From assembly GCF_030123505.1 (NCBI RefSeq), contig NZ_CP126115.1:2742001-2806000 (forward strand): 64,000 nt of DNA, read 5' to 3'. This document shows positions 8,324-18,144 of this stretch, one piece after another. A program made the position numbers and the translations under genes. Each line of letters opens with the position of its first letter. The first letter of the stretch is position 1. Origin of the DNA: Neobacillus sp. YX16. GTDB lineage: Bacteria; Bacillota; Bacilli; Bacillales; Cytobacillaceae. The notes beneath the pieces were generated by a model. That model did no database searches. It was not told the origin of the DNA and worked only from the letters and a program-made list of their open reading frames with translations.

Positions 8324-8521
8324 ATGAAGAATATTCTTCGAACCGCTGTCCAGCAAAGAAGGCAATACCTTATAGATAAACTGCTTAAAATTGGTGTGTT
8401 TAAAAAAGAAGATCGACATCTTTATGAATGGACTTTAAGTGACCTTGAAAGGGAATATGAGTATATGGAAACAAACCCAGTTGAGGGTAAGGTGGAACAA
8501 GAAAACCAACAGCTGCAATAA
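8324..8521 (+). CDS. Fur-regulated basic protein, FbpA-like
   Basis: A 65-residue protein whose N-terminal half (LRTAVQQRRQYLIDKLLKIG) and following FKKEDRHLYE match the small Fur-regulated basic protein A family. In Bacillus these proteins belong to the iron-sparing response, assisting a small RNA in lowering translation of iron-rich enzymes. That role is family knowledge, and I could not find a convincing Fur box upstream. Start after GGAGGTGACA. It is a single-gene unit with its own terminator. Confidence 0.75.
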   Translation: MKNILRTAVQQRRQYLIDKLLKIGVFKKEDRHLYEWTLSDLEREYEYMETNPVEGKVEQENQQLQ

Positions 8522-8544
8522 TGAGCTGTATACTTAGACACAGG

Positions 8545-8573
8545 AAAAAGCCGGATGTATAGTCCGGCTTTTT
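8545..8573 (+). terminator. Terminator between FbpA-like and DUF3231 genes
   Basis: AAAAAGCCGGA and TCCGGCTTTTT flank TGTATAG. The symmetric A and T runs let it work for both convergent genes. Confidence 0.85.
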
Positions 8574-8583
8574 CAATTATGAC

Positions 8584-9594
8584 TTATGTATGTGAAGAAC
8601 CTAATTCTCCACGATCCGTGGCCATAGGAGGCTGCTCCAACCATTTATTATGAATCAAGATATTGGAGCCATCCTCTGAATACAATTGAACTTCTAAAGA
8701 TAATCTGTTATACATGATCCCTAAATCCATCCGCGGACTTTGAGCTACACCAGTCCCGTAATAACCGATACTTAAAGCGATTAACCCAGTCGTAAAGAAC
8801 ATCATCAGTTTATCGGAAAATGTGTAGGCTGTACTTGTTGTTATTTCAGCAGATAAGGTAGCCGGAACAGGGAGGTTGCATTCCTCTAATTTTGCGCCAA
8901 ATATCTTTACATGTTTCTTTCCAATATCGATTCCTCTAAGAAAAAATTTGGTAACTTCCTTGTCTTTTGCAACCTGACTAAATCCAATCAAGGTAGCCAC
9001 ACCTAAAATATTTCTTATTGTGTTAGCGTATAGATTGCTTACTTCAGCGACAATTAATGGTCTCTTTTCACCAATAACATCAAAAAGAAAAGCTTGTTTA
9101 TTGACAAATTCGACTTTTTCACTAGGTATAGCAGGTGACCTTACAAAAAGACCTTTTGCCAATAATAAATCCTTTGATTTAACGTATAGCTGCATGGTTT
9201 CAGACAGGCATTCCATGTAATAATCGGTAATGTCTGCTCTTACTGATGAAGCGACACTTGCAGAATAATTTGTTAGACCAATCTTCGCCATTTGATGGAT
9301 AAATTGAAGTACGTAGCTGTCTGTAAACAATTTTGGAGCAGATAATTCCACATCCTCTTCTACTTTAAAACCATGGGGAACAGCATAATCCTCTTTTTCA
9401 AAAAATACCGTTAATTTTTTTATATGTGTCTCTGATAATCGTAAAGCAAAATCAATAACAGATGATATTTCTGGGTCTTCTGCCTTTTCTAAAAAGAATT
9501 TAAGGACACAAATACTTCCACTGTCATTCATATATTGCGCCCATAGCTGAGCAAGTTCAGCAGAGGAAATTTTTACTTTCTTATCAATCTCCAT
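8584..9594 (-). CDS. DUF3231 family protein, copy 1
   Basis: A 336-residue protein of DUF3231, a Bacillaceae family built from two ferritin-like, CotF-related helical halves. Landmarks shared with the other three copies here are the N-terminal SSAELAQLW region, GFSQVAKDKEV in the second half, FSDKLMM, and a C-terminal WLEQPPMATDR. The function is unknown; the resemblance to spore-coat protein CotF suggests a coat or forespore role. ATG 9594 follows GGAGGT; the longer upstream frame lacks a site. It is divergent from the XylR_N-type regulator at 9760. Confidence 0.85.
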   Translation of the reverse strand: MEIDKKVKISSAELAQLWAQYMNDSGSICVLKFFLEKAEDPEISSVIDFALRLSETHIKKLTVFFEKEDYAVPHGFKVEEDVELSAPKLFTDSYVLQFIHQMAKIGLTNYSASVASSVRADITDYYMECLSETMQLYVKSKDLLLAKGLFVRSPAIPSEKVEFVNKQAFLFDVIGEKRPLIVAEVSNLYANTIRNILGVATLIGFSQVAKDKEVTKFFLRGIDIGKKHVKIFGAKLEECNLPVPATLSAEITTSTAYTFSDKLMMFFTTGLIALSIGYYGTGVAQSPRMDLGIMYNRLSLEVQLYSEDGSNILIHNKWLEQPPMATDRGELGSSHT

Positions 9595-9759
9595 ATAATA
9601 CCTCCATAGTTGAATCACTAATACAATCATTTCCATTAATATATTGTAATATGTAATAATACTGGATGTTTTTCATTTTGATGAAGAAAGAGGTCTTTGA
9701 AATATCTCGGAGTAATAATTGAAATATTTTTAAATATTAATATACCGGGACGTGTTAGC

Positions 9760-11265
9760 ATGTACGTAAATATTTATGATGAGAGTTACAGTCAGGATGT
9801 GGTTACGAGTGACCGTAAACTTGTAACCTCTGCATCCGTTTTTGGGATTCTCAGGCAGCAGCTTGCTAAAAATATAGGAATTAAGAGAATAAAAGGATTT
9901 TTGTTTCATTATGGCTGGGAAATGGGTGTTAAAGCTGCAAAAGAAGCACTGCAAACAGAAACATCTTTAGAATATCTCATTAAACATGGACCGATTCTCC
10001 ATATTGAAAATGGTCATATTAAAGGGATAAAGCATGAATGTAACTATGAACTGGATGGACAAGGTAGGATCAAATCCTTTTTTTCTTTCGGTACTTGGTT
10101 TGGTTCTTATGAGGCAGAGGAGCATATAAAACGCCTTGGACATTCAAATCATTCTGTCTGCCATACACTGATTGGTTATGCGAGCGGTTTTATGTCGACG
10201 ATTTTTGGAGAAACACTGCTCGCTAAAGAAATCACGTGCGTGGGTAAAGGGGATGATGGCTGCGGTTGGGTAATTAAGCCGAAAAGAGACTGGGAAACTG
10301 AGCTTGATGCAGATGAGGTTCAGGAGTTTTATAATGAAACACCAATTGTAATGGAATTAGAGTATACATATGACCAAATACTAGACCCAAAGATTGTCGT
10401 TACTCGTTTATCAAAGTTTCAAAATAAGTTAACGGAAGAGATCATTAATGGAAGTGATCTTCAAACGATTGCTGATATTGTATTTTACATGGTTAACATA
10501 CCCATGATCATTGAGGATTCAGTCCTTCGAACCATTACGTATTCAGGTTTATCGGAAGAATCCTATATGGAGTTTAAAGCAGAAATGGAAGTTTACATGG
10601 AAGAAAGCCGCATTAATCATAAACAGCTTTTTCCTATTAGTAAAAAAATAATTAAAACCGCCAATCACGAACGTCTTATCACGCCCATACTTTTACAAAA
10701 GGAAATAATTGGTTATTGTACTTTTGTGTATAAGGATATAAAGGACCATCATGAAGAGGATTATTTATTTTTAGACCGTCTCGCCAATGCTGCGTCTCTA
10801 ATTCTTTTAAATGAGAAGACGAAGTTTGAATCGTTTGAAAAAATGAAAGGGAATTTTCTAGAACAAATACTAGAGTCGCGATTGCCAGCCAGTGAAATTG
10901 TTAAAAGAGGAAAATATATAGGATTAGACCTTGAACAAAACTACTATATATCAGTTATGAAATATAAGAACACAAAAACTACGATTGAGGATGAGTTTCT
11001 TTTACAGGAGCAGATATTTGAAACGACTTACCGCTATTTTAATGACAGAAATACTAATTTATTGGTTGGTCACCGCGATGGCCAAATGGTTTTATTAATC
11101 TCTAATCAGTCGCTCAAACATACTTCCATCCATGACGTAATCAAGGAATATCATGTATATATGACAAAAAAATACCCTTATGGTAACTTTAAGTTTGGAA
11201 TTAGTCATTTAGGTGCTGATATTCATCAAGCAGCTAAATGTTATTCTCTCATATTGGAAAAGTAG
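9760..11265 (+). pseudogene. XylR_N/V4R/CdaR-type regulator truncated before its HTH
   Basis: The 501-residue frame holds an XylR N-terminal domain (about 1-120), a V4R ligand-binding segment with conserved cysteines (about 130-185), a GAF-like region (about 225-370) and a CdaR GGDEF-like region (about 375-500). Family members bind aromatic or related ligands and activate genes through a C-terminal PucR-type helix-turn-helix. Here the frame stops at TAG 11263-11265, just after AAKCYSLILEK. Reading on in frame gives the plausible continuation QLASSKGELHK and then a TGA, and no PucR HTH follows in any frame I checked. It may still bind ligand but probably not DNA. ATG 9760 has a weak ribosome binding site. 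Confidence 0.65.
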
Positions 11266-11297
11266 CAGTTAGCGTCAAGTAAAGGGGAATTACATAA

Positions 11298-11435
11298 ATG
11301 AACGAACAAAATAATGTTACACGTAAAGAATGGCATGAAGTTTTTCTTCAAGCCATTCTTTTTTTGCAGTATCCAAGTTTATTTAATAACTTGTTTGTGA
11401 TGGTAGATTCCCAAAAATTAATTATGAAAAAATAG
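11298..11435 (+). CDS. Small hypothetical protein (45 aa)
   Basis: A 45-codon frame begins eight bases after AAAGGGGAA and encodes MNEQNNVTRKEWHEVFLQ..., with a hydrophobic middle and a basic end. It begins 32 bases after the truncated regulator. It could be a real microprotein or chance coding within the decayed 3' part of that regulator. I do not recognise a family. Confidence 0.35.
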   Translation: MNEQNNVTRKEWHEVFLQAILFLQYPSLFNNLFVMVDSQKLIMKK

Positions 11436-11569
11436 AAAAGTACGGGCAAAAGGGATAGATGTGACAACGAAGGATGTAAATGGACCCTCTCTAATACGAT
11501 CATTATGTTAGTATGATGAAGTGGGGTAAAAAGAAATTAGTTATTTATAGTTTAAGAGGTGGAATAGAC

Positions 11570-13678
11570 GTGGGAAGAATGGATAGAAGACAGCATAGAA
11601 AAACGTCTAAATGGGATTGGAGACAATTGTTATCAAAAGGTATTACGAAGAAATTGATTGTAGCGGGGATTATTACTGCCTTATGTGGACTCCTCATCGT
11701 TAATATCTTTATTTGGACTAGCGATGTGAGTAAATTAAATAAGCCAGCACCACAGCCTACGATAATTTACGACCAGAATGGCGAGATTGCGAGTAAGATT
11801 TCTAATTCAAAAATTGAAGGCGTAGGAATAAAGCAAATTCCTGATGAAGTCGTACAAGCGGTCATAGCAACAGAGGACCAACGATTTTATAAGCATAGTG
11901 GAATTAATTATTTTGCGATTATGAAGGCTTTCTTCAAAAATATGTTGAGTGGTGACATTGTTGCAGGCGGGAGTACCGTAACGCAGCAACTTGCAAAAAA
12001 CGCATTCCTTACACATGAACGGACATATACACGTAAGGTCAAAGAGTTGATTATTACGAAAAAGATTGAACGTACGTACTCAAAAGACGAAATTATGGAG
12101 AGATATTTAAATCAGATTTATTTTGGAGAGGGTGCATGGGGAATTCAGCGTGCTGCTAAGACTTACTTTGGAAAAGAAGCTAGTGAATTAACTTTAAGTG
12201 AGTCGGCGATGCTTGCTGGATTAATTAAGGCTCCTTCGATTCTTTCACCATTTAAGAATATGGAAAAGTCAGTTGAAAGACGAGATCTTGTCTTATCCTT
12301 GATGGAAAAGGAAGGATATATTACACAAGCAGATGTTGAAAAAGCCAAAGAACAGTCAGTAGTGTTAAATGAGGAAAAAGTGGAAGATGAATATGATGGC
12401 AATTACCCTTATTATGTGGACCATATTATTCAGGAAGCCATGACGAAGTATAAGCTTTCTAAAAATGAAATACTATCAGGCGGACTTCATATTTTTACAG
12501 AATTAAATCCCACTATTCAAAAGGGTACGGAAGAAGTATATCAGAATGATAACTATTTTCCGGCTAGTCAAAACGATCAACTGCTCCAAAGCGGAGCAAT
12601 TTTCATTGATCCTAAAAGTGGAGGAATTCAAGGACTTGTCGGCGGGAGAGGTCAACATACATTTTTAGGATTTAATCGGGCGACCCAATTGGTGAGACAG
12701 CCGGGTTCAACCATGAAACCATTGGCTGTTTATACTCCTGCATTAGAAAAAGGCTATGAGGTTTTTGATTTATTACAAGACAGACCGCTAGATATTGGAG
12801 GTTACCAGCCAAAGAATTTTGATAAGCAATATCGAGGCGAGGTAACGATGTATGATGCAGTTGTGAATTCGTACAATGTTCCCCCTGTTTGGTTGTTAAA
12901 TCAAATTGGTTTACAGCAGGGAACGAATGCAGTGGAGGAATTCGGTATTCCTTTACAGGAAAAAGATCATGCACTGGGGATTGCGCTTGGAGGTATGCAT
13001 GAAGGGACCTCTCCGCTAGCAATGGCGCAAGCCTATACCACTTTTGCAAATAATGGAACAATGGTAGAGGCACATTCTATCCGAAAAATTGAAGATAGTG
13101 ATGGAAAGGTCATGGCAAAATGGAAAAGCAAATCAACTGAAGTGATCAAACCAGAAGTTGCACAAAAAATCACCTACATGCTAAGGGGTGTTGTTAAAGA
13201 GGGTACTGGGAAGAAGGCATTCATGGAGGGCCTTGATATCGCGGGAAAAACAGGTTCGACCCAGCTGCCATTTGCGAATGAAGCCGGAACAAAGGATCAT
13301 TGGTTTGTTGGTTATACTCCCGACATTGTCGGAGCCGTGTGGTTAGGCTACGATCAAACGGACGAGAATCATTACCTAGCACCATCAAGCAGTGGAACCA
13401 CTCCAGTTATTTTTAAAGAAATATTATCCAAAGCAAAATCAGAGCTTTCTGATGAAAAATTTGCCGTATCAACCATTGAGAAAAAATATAAAAATGAAAT
13501 CAAAAAGATAAAAGAAAAAGAGGAAAAGGCTAGGAAAGAAAAAGAAAAAGAAAATAAAGAGAAAAATAAAGAGAAAAATAAGGGAAAGGGCAAGGAAAAG
13601 AATAAGGAGAAAAAGGATAAGGGTAAAGAAAGAGATGGAGAAGAGGAAGACGAAGATGAAGAAGATGAGGATGAATAA
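11570..13678 (+). CDS. Class A penicillin-binding protein (bifunctional transglycosylase/transpeptidase)
   Basis: A 702-residue membrane-anchored cell-wall synthase that polymerises lipid II glycan and cross-links peptides outside the membrane. A short basic cytoplasmic tail precedes one membrane helix (about 28-49). The GT51 domain shows E102 in ATEDQRFY and GGSTVTQQL (133-141). The transpeptidase motifs are STMK (380-383), SYN (434-436) and KTGST (560-564). The tail after about 630 is extreme, lysine/glutamate-rich and then purely acidic. GTG 11570 follows AAGAGGTGG; ATG 11513 would add 19 residues and lacks a site. It resembles Bacillus PBP4 or PBP2d; I cannot decide between them. Confidence 0.88.
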   Translation: MGRMDRRQHRKTSKWDWRQLLSKGITKKLIVAGIITALCGLLIVNIFIWTSDVSKLNKPAPQPTIIYDQNGEIASKISNSKIEGVGIKQIPDEVVQAVIATEDQRFYKHSGINYFAIMKAFFKNMLSGDIVAGGSTVTQQLAKNAFLTHERTYTRKVKELIITKKIERTYSKDEIMERYLNQIYFGEGAWGIQRAAKTYFGKEASELTLSESAMLAGLIKAPSILSPFKNMEKSVERRDLVLSLMEKEGYITQADVEKAKEQSVVLNEEKVEDEYDGNYPYYVDHIIQEAMTKYKLSKNEILSGGLHIFTELNPTIQKGTEEVYQNDNYFPASQNDQLLQSGAIFIDPKSGGIQGLVGGRGQHTFLGFNRATQLVRQPGSTMKPLAVYTPALEKGYEVFDLLQDRPLDIGGYQPKNFDKQYRGEVTMYDAVVNSYNVPPVWLLNQIGLQQGTNAVEEFGIPLQEKDHALGIALGGMHEGTSPLAMAQAYTTFANNGTMVEAHSIRKIEDSDGKVMAKWKSKSTEVIKPEVAQKITYMLRGVVKEGTGKKAFMEGLDIAGKTGSTQLPFANEAGTKDHWFVGYTPDIVGAVWLGYDQTDENHYLAPSSSGTTPVIFKEILSKAKSELSDEKFAVSTIEKKYKNEIKKIKEKEEKARKEKEKENKEKNKEKNKGKGKEKNKEKKDKGKERDGEEEDEDEEDEDE

Positions 13679-13699
13679 TATCTTCCTATGAATGTATGA

Positions 13700-13732
13700 G
13701 GACTGGTCTTAAGAAGAGACCAGTTCTTTTTG
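13700..13732 (+). terminator. Rho-independent terminator of the PBP gene
   Basis: GGACTGGTCTT and AGAGACCAGTTC form the stem, followed by TTTTTG. Confidence 0.8.
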
Positions 13733-13835
13733 TACCTAGAAACAATTTATGGTCGAGTTTAGGGATATTGAAATACATATAAAAAACTAAACTGGAAATA
13801 AATAAATAGTATTATTTTTGCAATGGAGGGATAAA

Positions 13836-15422
13836 GTGGAAGAATTAAATGGTCGGGGTACTGGCGAAGGCGCAGATACATTAACAAATCGGCAAGGTCA
13901 TCCTGTAACAGATAATCAAAATATCAGAACGGTTGGCAACCGTGGTCCATCGACGCTTGAGAATTATGATTTTATTGAAAAAATATCTCATTTTGACCGA
14001 GAAAGAGTGCCAGAACGAGTGGTTCATGCACGAGGGGCCGGTGCGCATGGATATTTTGAAGCCTATGGAAAAGCGGGGGATGAGACCGTTTCAAAATACA
14101 CAAGAGCAAAACTGTTCCAGGAAGCAGGAAAACGCACCCCGGTCTTTGTTCGTTTTTCAACAGTAGCCGGAGCGATGGAATCACCGGAAACAGAACGTGA
14201 CCCAAGAGGCTTCGCTGTGAAGTTTTATACAGAGGATGGGAACTGGGATCTTGTCGGGAATAATCTAAAAATATTCTTTATTCGCGATGCAATGAAATTT
14301 CCTGATATGATTCATGCCTTTAAGCCCGACCCAGTTTCAAATTTAAGTAACCCTGAAAGAATGTTTGATTTTCTCTCGCGTACACCAGAAGCCACCCATA
14401 TGGTTACATTTCTATTTTCCCCATGGGGAATTCCTGCGAATTATCGCCAAATGCAGGGATCAGGGGTAAATACATATAAATGGGTGAATAAGGATGGGGA
14501 AGCTGTATTAATCAAGTACCATTGGGAACCGTTGAAACAAGGGATAAAGAATCTTACCCAAAAAGAAGCATCGCAAATTCAAGCTAAAAGTGTCAGCCAT
14601 GCTACTCAAGATTTATATGAGGCGATTGAGCGTGGTGATTATCCAGAATGGGAGCTTTGTGTTCAAATTATGAGCGACGATTACCATCCTGAGTTGGATT
14701 TCGATCCATTAGATGATACTAAATTGTGGCCAACAGACAAGTTTCCTTTTTTAAAGGTAGGAAAAATGGTTTTAAATAAAAATCCGGAAAATTATTTTAA
14801 TGAAGTAGAGCAAGCAGCGTTTGGTACAGGTGTATTGGTAGATGGCTTGGATTTTTCGGATGATAAAATGCTGCAAGGAAGAACTTTTTCGTATTCCGAT
14901 ACGCAGCGACACCGCGTTGGCACAAACTATTTACAACTTCCTATTAATGCCCCTAAAAAGCGGGTTGCGACTAATCAGCGTGGCGGTCAAATGTCTTATC
15001 ACGTAGATTCGGGTCAAAATCCACACGTGAATTATGAGCCTTCTGTTATCGGTGGTTTAAAGGAAGCCGAACAAATAGGAAAAGTCCATGAACCGCATTA
15101 TAATGACAAATTGGTACGTGAAAAAATTGACCGCAGTAATGATTTTGGACAAGCGGGCGATACCTATAGGAACCTTGAGGATTGGGAGAGAGAGGAGCTA
15201 ATAAGCAATCTTGTCAACGCACTCAAAGTATGTAGACCAGAAATACAAGATAAAATGATTGAGTATTTTACGAGTGCTGACGAGGATTATGGTAAGCGGG
15301 TCAGAGACGGTGTTGAGAAAGCAATGGAAATGAGGCAGGAAACAACGCATACAAGTACAGCTGACGCAGATGATGCTACCGAAAAGGCACAACAAATGGG
15401 ACATGAAGCAGATCCATATTAA
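13836..15422 (+). CDS. Catalase (monofunctional heme type)
   Basis: A 528-residue cytoplasmic catalase that converts hydrogen peroxide to water and oxygen. The distal histidine is H64 ([12 protein letters not shown]), the distal asparagine N142 ([10 protein letters not shown]) and the heme-ligating tyrosine Y353 ([12 protein letters not shown]). An N-terminal extension of about 20 residues and a polar C-terminal tail exceed the short KatA form. The start is GTG 13836, five bases after GGAGGG. Whether it is vegetative or spore-associated is unclear. I see no clear PerR box upstream. Confidence 0.9.
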   Translation: MEELNGRGTGEGADTLTNRQGHPVTDNQNIRTVGNRGPSTLENYDFIEKISHFDRERVPERVVHARGAGAHGYFEAYGKAGDETVSKYTRAKLFQEAGKRTPVFVRFSTVAGAMESPETERDPRGFAVKFYTEDGNWDLVGNNLKIFFIRDAMKFPDMIHAFKPDPVSNLSNPERMFDFLSRTPEATHMVTFLFSPWGIPANYRQMQGSGVNTYKWVNKDGEAVLIKYHWEPLKQGIKNLTQKEASQIQAKSVSHATQDLYEAIERGDYPEWELCVQIMSDDYHPELDFDPLDDTKLWPTDKFPFLKVGKMVLNKNPENYFNEVEQAAFGTGVLVDGLDFSDDKMLQGRTFSYSDTQRHRVGTNYLQLPINAPKKRVATNQRGGQMSYHVDSGQNPHVNYEPSVIGGLKEAEQIGKVHEPHYNDKLVREKIDRSNDFGQAGDTYRNLEDWEREELISNLVNALKVCRPEIQDKMIEYFTSADEDYGKRVRDGVEKAMEMRQETTHTSTADADDATEKAQQMGHEADPY

Positions 15423-15427
15423 TTAGT

Positions 15428-15457
15428 AATGACCGGACTTTTTATAAGTTCGGTCAT
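15428..15457 (+). terminator. Probable terminator of catalase gene
   Basis: AATGACCGGACTT and AAGTTCGGTCATT form a stem just after the catalase stop. The T run after it is interrupted, so efficiency is uncertain. Confidence 0.55.
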
Positions 15458-15554
15458 TCTATTATTAAATGGTTGTATGTAAATGGTAGAAGGAATTTAT
15501 CAAGATGTGGCGAAAATTGTATATAATAAACTTTTTTTGAAAGGAAGTTTTATT

Positions 15555-15920
15555 ATGTATCGTTTTAAAGCCATTGATCATATCCAATTAGCTGCTCCAA
15601 AAGGCTGTGAAGATAGTGCAAGAAAGTTTTTTATAGATATTTTAGGATTTGAGGAAATCGTAAAACCAGAGGAACTAAAAAAACGTGGCGGTGTCTGGTT
15701 TCAAAATGGAAAAACGCAGATACATATTGGTGTAGAGGAACCTTTTGTGCCAGCTAAAAAAGCACATCCAGCTTTTGAAGTAGAAAATATTGAAGCTTTG
15801 AAAAAACATTTATTGGTTAACGGAATAGAAGTGATTGAAGATGATAACCTTCCGGGGGCAAATCGATTTTATACTGCTGACCCCTTTGGTAACCGTATTG
15901 AAATCCTTGAGTGGATCTAA
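15555..15920 (+). CDS. VOC (glyoxalase/bleomycin resistance) family protein
   Basis: A 121-residue single-unit vicinal-oxygen-chelate protein with paired beta-alpha-beta-beta-beta modules. Metal-ligand candidates are the histidine in IDHIQLAAP, the histidine in KTQIHIGVE and the glutamate in NRIEILEW. Families of this fold act as isomerases, dioxygenases or thiol transferases; the substrate is unknown. ATG 15555 follows AAAGGAAG, and the longer upstream frame has no site. It ends 26 bases before the TPR gene and may share its transcript. Confidence 0.75.
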   Translation: MYRFKAIDHIQLAAPKGCEDSARKFFIDILGFEEIVKPEELKKRGGVWFQNGKTQIHIGVEEPFVPAKKAHPAFEVENIEALKKHLLVNGIEVIEDDNLPGANRFYTADPFGNRIEILEWI

Positions 15921-15946
15921 TCTTTCATGGAGGGGGAGGGACGAAA

Positions 15947-16975
15947 ATGAGTTTAGGAGATAAAACCATTGAAGAATTAGAAGAGATAGAAGAAGAATTG
16001 AATGAGCAGGAAGAGGAGCATGGCTTTTCTAATTATTCTATGAAAATTGAATTGTACAAGGAAATGTACCGAAAACTCTCCCAGCTTGTCCGGCAACACA
16101 ATGAGGATGTTCAAAGTTCGCTTGATTATGTAAAAAGGAAATTGATTTACTGTCTCATTCATTATGGAACCTATTTAAAAACAGAATTCCAAAAGGATGA
16201 CTATTTGGCAAGAAGCTGCTTGGAGGAAGCGTTAAAATATGATAATAGAAATCCGTTGGCCTCCTATCGACTAGGTTTCTTGTCTTATAAGTTTAATGAT
16301 TATATAAAGGCAATACAGTTTTTTCAACAGGCTTTAGACCATGATCAATACCATAAACAGCATCTCTATCAACTTAATGAGCAGCAGCAGTTCAATGCCC
16401 ATTTGTATTTAACCAATTGTGCATTGCAAATTGCAAAAGAAACGTATGAAAAAATGAATCAATTGCCGTTTGCAAAAATACAAGAAATTCCGAAGCAGGA
16501 GTTAGCTCCACTTTTTAGCGGACTATTGGAAAATGAGAAATATTTGCTGCGGAATGCGTTTTATAAGATTAGTAGAGATGTGACAGACACTTGCTCAAAA
16601 GCGGAGTGTGAAAAGTTAATTTCATCTCCCCCTCCTGAAACATTGCTTTTATATTTTAGTGACCGTACGATTATTGCACTATTTAATGGAGAAGAAGTTT
16701 CCCTTACACAGGATCAAGGATACATGCTCAGTTATTTCCTAATTAAAAGTTCAGAAGAGCATCCTGCAACTAGACATCACTTCTCAGTTGTCGATACGAT
16801 ACGGCCAAACACTTATATACAATCTGTGAATAGATTGAGAAACCGAATGAGTAATAGAGGATTTCCTTCGTTGATACAACGAACAAGATTCCAAGAGGAA
16901 GCCGCTTACTATTATGATGAATCGTATCCATTTTATATCATGTATCGGGTGGACGAAGAAATTGAATATCGTTAA
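15947..16975 (+). CDS. TPR-repeat protein with possible winged-helix C-terminus
   Basis: A 342-residue cytoplasmic protein. The N-terminus is an acidic coil (residues 5-25). Helical repeats with TPR character span about 60-170, clearest at ARSCLEEALKYD and AIQFFQQALDHD. The C-terminal third (about 230-342) contains a segment, YIQSVNRLRNRM, resembling the recognition part of OmpR-type winged helices. If correct, this is a TPR-linked DNA-binding protein, but that reading is tentative. The start follows the very strong GGAGGGGGAGGG. It lies just downstream of the VOC gene. Confidence 0.6.
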   Translation: MSLGDKTIEELEEIEEELNEQEEEHGFSNYSMKIELYKEMYRKLSQLVRQHNEDVQSSLDYVKRKLIYCLIHYGTYLKTEFQKDDYLARSCLEEALKYDNRNPLASYRLGFLSYKFNDYIKAIQFFQQALDHDQYHKQHLYQLNEQQQFNAHLYLTNCALQIAKETYEKMNQLPFAKIQEIPKQELAPLFSGLLENEKYLLRNAFYKISRDVTDTCSKAECEKLISSPPPETLLLYFSDRTIIALFNGEEVSLTQDQGYMLSYFLIKSSEEHPATRHHFSVVDTIRPNTYIQSVNRLRNRMSNRGFPSLIQRTRFQEEAAYYYDESYPFYIMYRVDEEIEYR

Positions 16976-17067
16976 AAATGCGGAAAAACAGGGCTGTCCT
17001 TTCGAATATTTATTTGTGAAATGAATATTAGTTAAAATAGGTATTTTTTCTTGAAGACCTAGGAAAG

Positions 17068-17553
17068 ATGGAGGGGATGCTCCTGAAAATTGAGTACCAA
17101 CATATTTTTGGTTTGCCTAGGAAAATTATCTGGAAGTACATCAAGGATGAAAAAGTACTTGGAAATGCAATTCCCAGCTGCCGGTCATTTGTGCAAACCT
17201 CAACGGGATTATATCAGGCTGAAATTGAGATTATCTTAGGGCCGCTCAAGGATGGTTTTGCTATCGAGGTCAAGCTCGAAAAAGAAAAAATTCCTTCTTA
17301 TTTTCATTTGACTTTGAAAGGAAAAGGAAATTTAGGTGAGGTCAACAGCGAAGCCGAATTATTCTTGAGTGACCACCAGGGGAGCACACAGCTCAGCATC
17401 CAGGCGGAAGCAAATGTCACGGGCACTCTTTCAGGGGCAGCAGAACGTGTCTTAAATGGCGGAGCAAACAAGGGGATTGAGAAATTTTTTCAAAGCTTAG
17501 AAAAAGAAATGAAGAAAAACCTTTATCTTTTAAGAAAAGGACGAAAGGTTTAA
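17068..17553 (+). CDS. CoxG/SRPBCC-like lipid- or ligand-binding protein
   Basis: A 161-residue protein of the START/SRPBCC fold resembling carbon monoxide dehydrogenase subunit G (CoxG) proteins. The core begins KIEYQHIFGLPRKIIWKYIKD and ends with a long amphipathic helix. The molecular role is unknown and no CO dehydrogenase genes are near. The start is ambiguous: ATG 17068 and ATG 17077 both clash with GGAGGGG (17070-17076), while a CTG at 17083 lies at ideal spacing and would give the usual short N-terminus. A terminator shared with the convergent TerB-like gene follows. Confidence 0.65.
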   Translation: MEGMLLKIEYQHIFGLPRKIIWKYIKDEKVLGNAIPSCRSFVQTSTGLYQAEIEIILGPLKDGFAIEVKLEKEKIPSYFHLTLKGKGNLGEVNSEAELFLSDHQGSTQLSIQAEANVTGTLSGAAERVLNGGANKGIEKFFQSLEKEMKKNLYLLRKGRKV

Positions 17554-17557
17554 CACG

Positions 17558-17590
17558 AAAGAGCAACGTCATTAGCGTTGCTCTTTGTAA
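17558..17590. terminator. Bidirectional terminator
   Basis: Perfect arms AAAGAGCAACG and CGTTGCTCTTT flank TCATTAG between the convergent CoxG-like and TerB-like genes. Confidence 0.8.
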
Positions 17591-17599
17591 TTACGATTA

Positions 17600-17983
17600 T
17601 TATTCATGCTTGGGATAATTGGCTAATTCTTTTATCCCTACAATCCAATCCTTGAAACTAGCATATTTATTGGGGTCGAATCCAAAGTGTTCTTTAATTA
17701 AACGAATAGAATTTTGTTCATTTTCATGAACGATTCCATCTGAATAAACAATGCGGAGGATTTCAATTAGTACAATATGTTTGGAACGTTCTTCTTTAAA
17801 AACCTTAAGAATATCATCTATCGCTAAGCCTTTGATTTTATAATCCTCAAGCTCCATTTCCTTTTGATACTTCACGATAACTGGATTTTCAAATACCGAA
17901 AATTTCCCATCAATGGTTGCCATTAAATAGGCTAACTCTAAAAACGCTTCTTTCTCCTCTTGTTGAAGCTTTGTCAAAAACAT
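17600..17983 (-). CDS. TerB-like helical protein
   Basis: A 127-residue all-helical protein with the acidic pattern of the TerB (tellurite resistance) fold: LAYLMATIDGKFSVFE and a second IVYSDGIVHENE, which form a metal-binding pair in relatives. The function is unknown; no other ter genes are present, so tellurite resistance should not be assumed. The ATG at 17983 lies eight bases after AAAGGAG; the longer upstream frame has no site. Confidence 0.6.
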   Translation of the reverse strand: MFLTKLQQEEKEAFLELAYLMATIDGKFSVFENPVIVKYQKEMELEDYKIKGLAIDDILKVFKEERSKHIVLIEILRIVYSDGIVHENEQNSIRLIKEHFGFDPNKYASFKDWIVGIKELANYPKHE

Positions 17984-18144
17984 TATTTGAGCTCCTTTAT
18001 CAATAATAAATGTAATTATGTTATTAGTCATCTTACCAAGTTTAAATGCCTTTTGTCTATTCTTTAAATGGTGGAAAAAGGAAAATTCCAGTTTTAAAGC
18101 GAATAGGATATAGAGTGTGTAAAAAAGAAGGAAGGAAGTCAGTT

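Noticed and set aside
13372..13593. 73-codon Phe/Ser-rich ORF on the minus strand
   Set aside because: It is the antisense shadow of the Lys/Glu-rich tail of the PBP gene.
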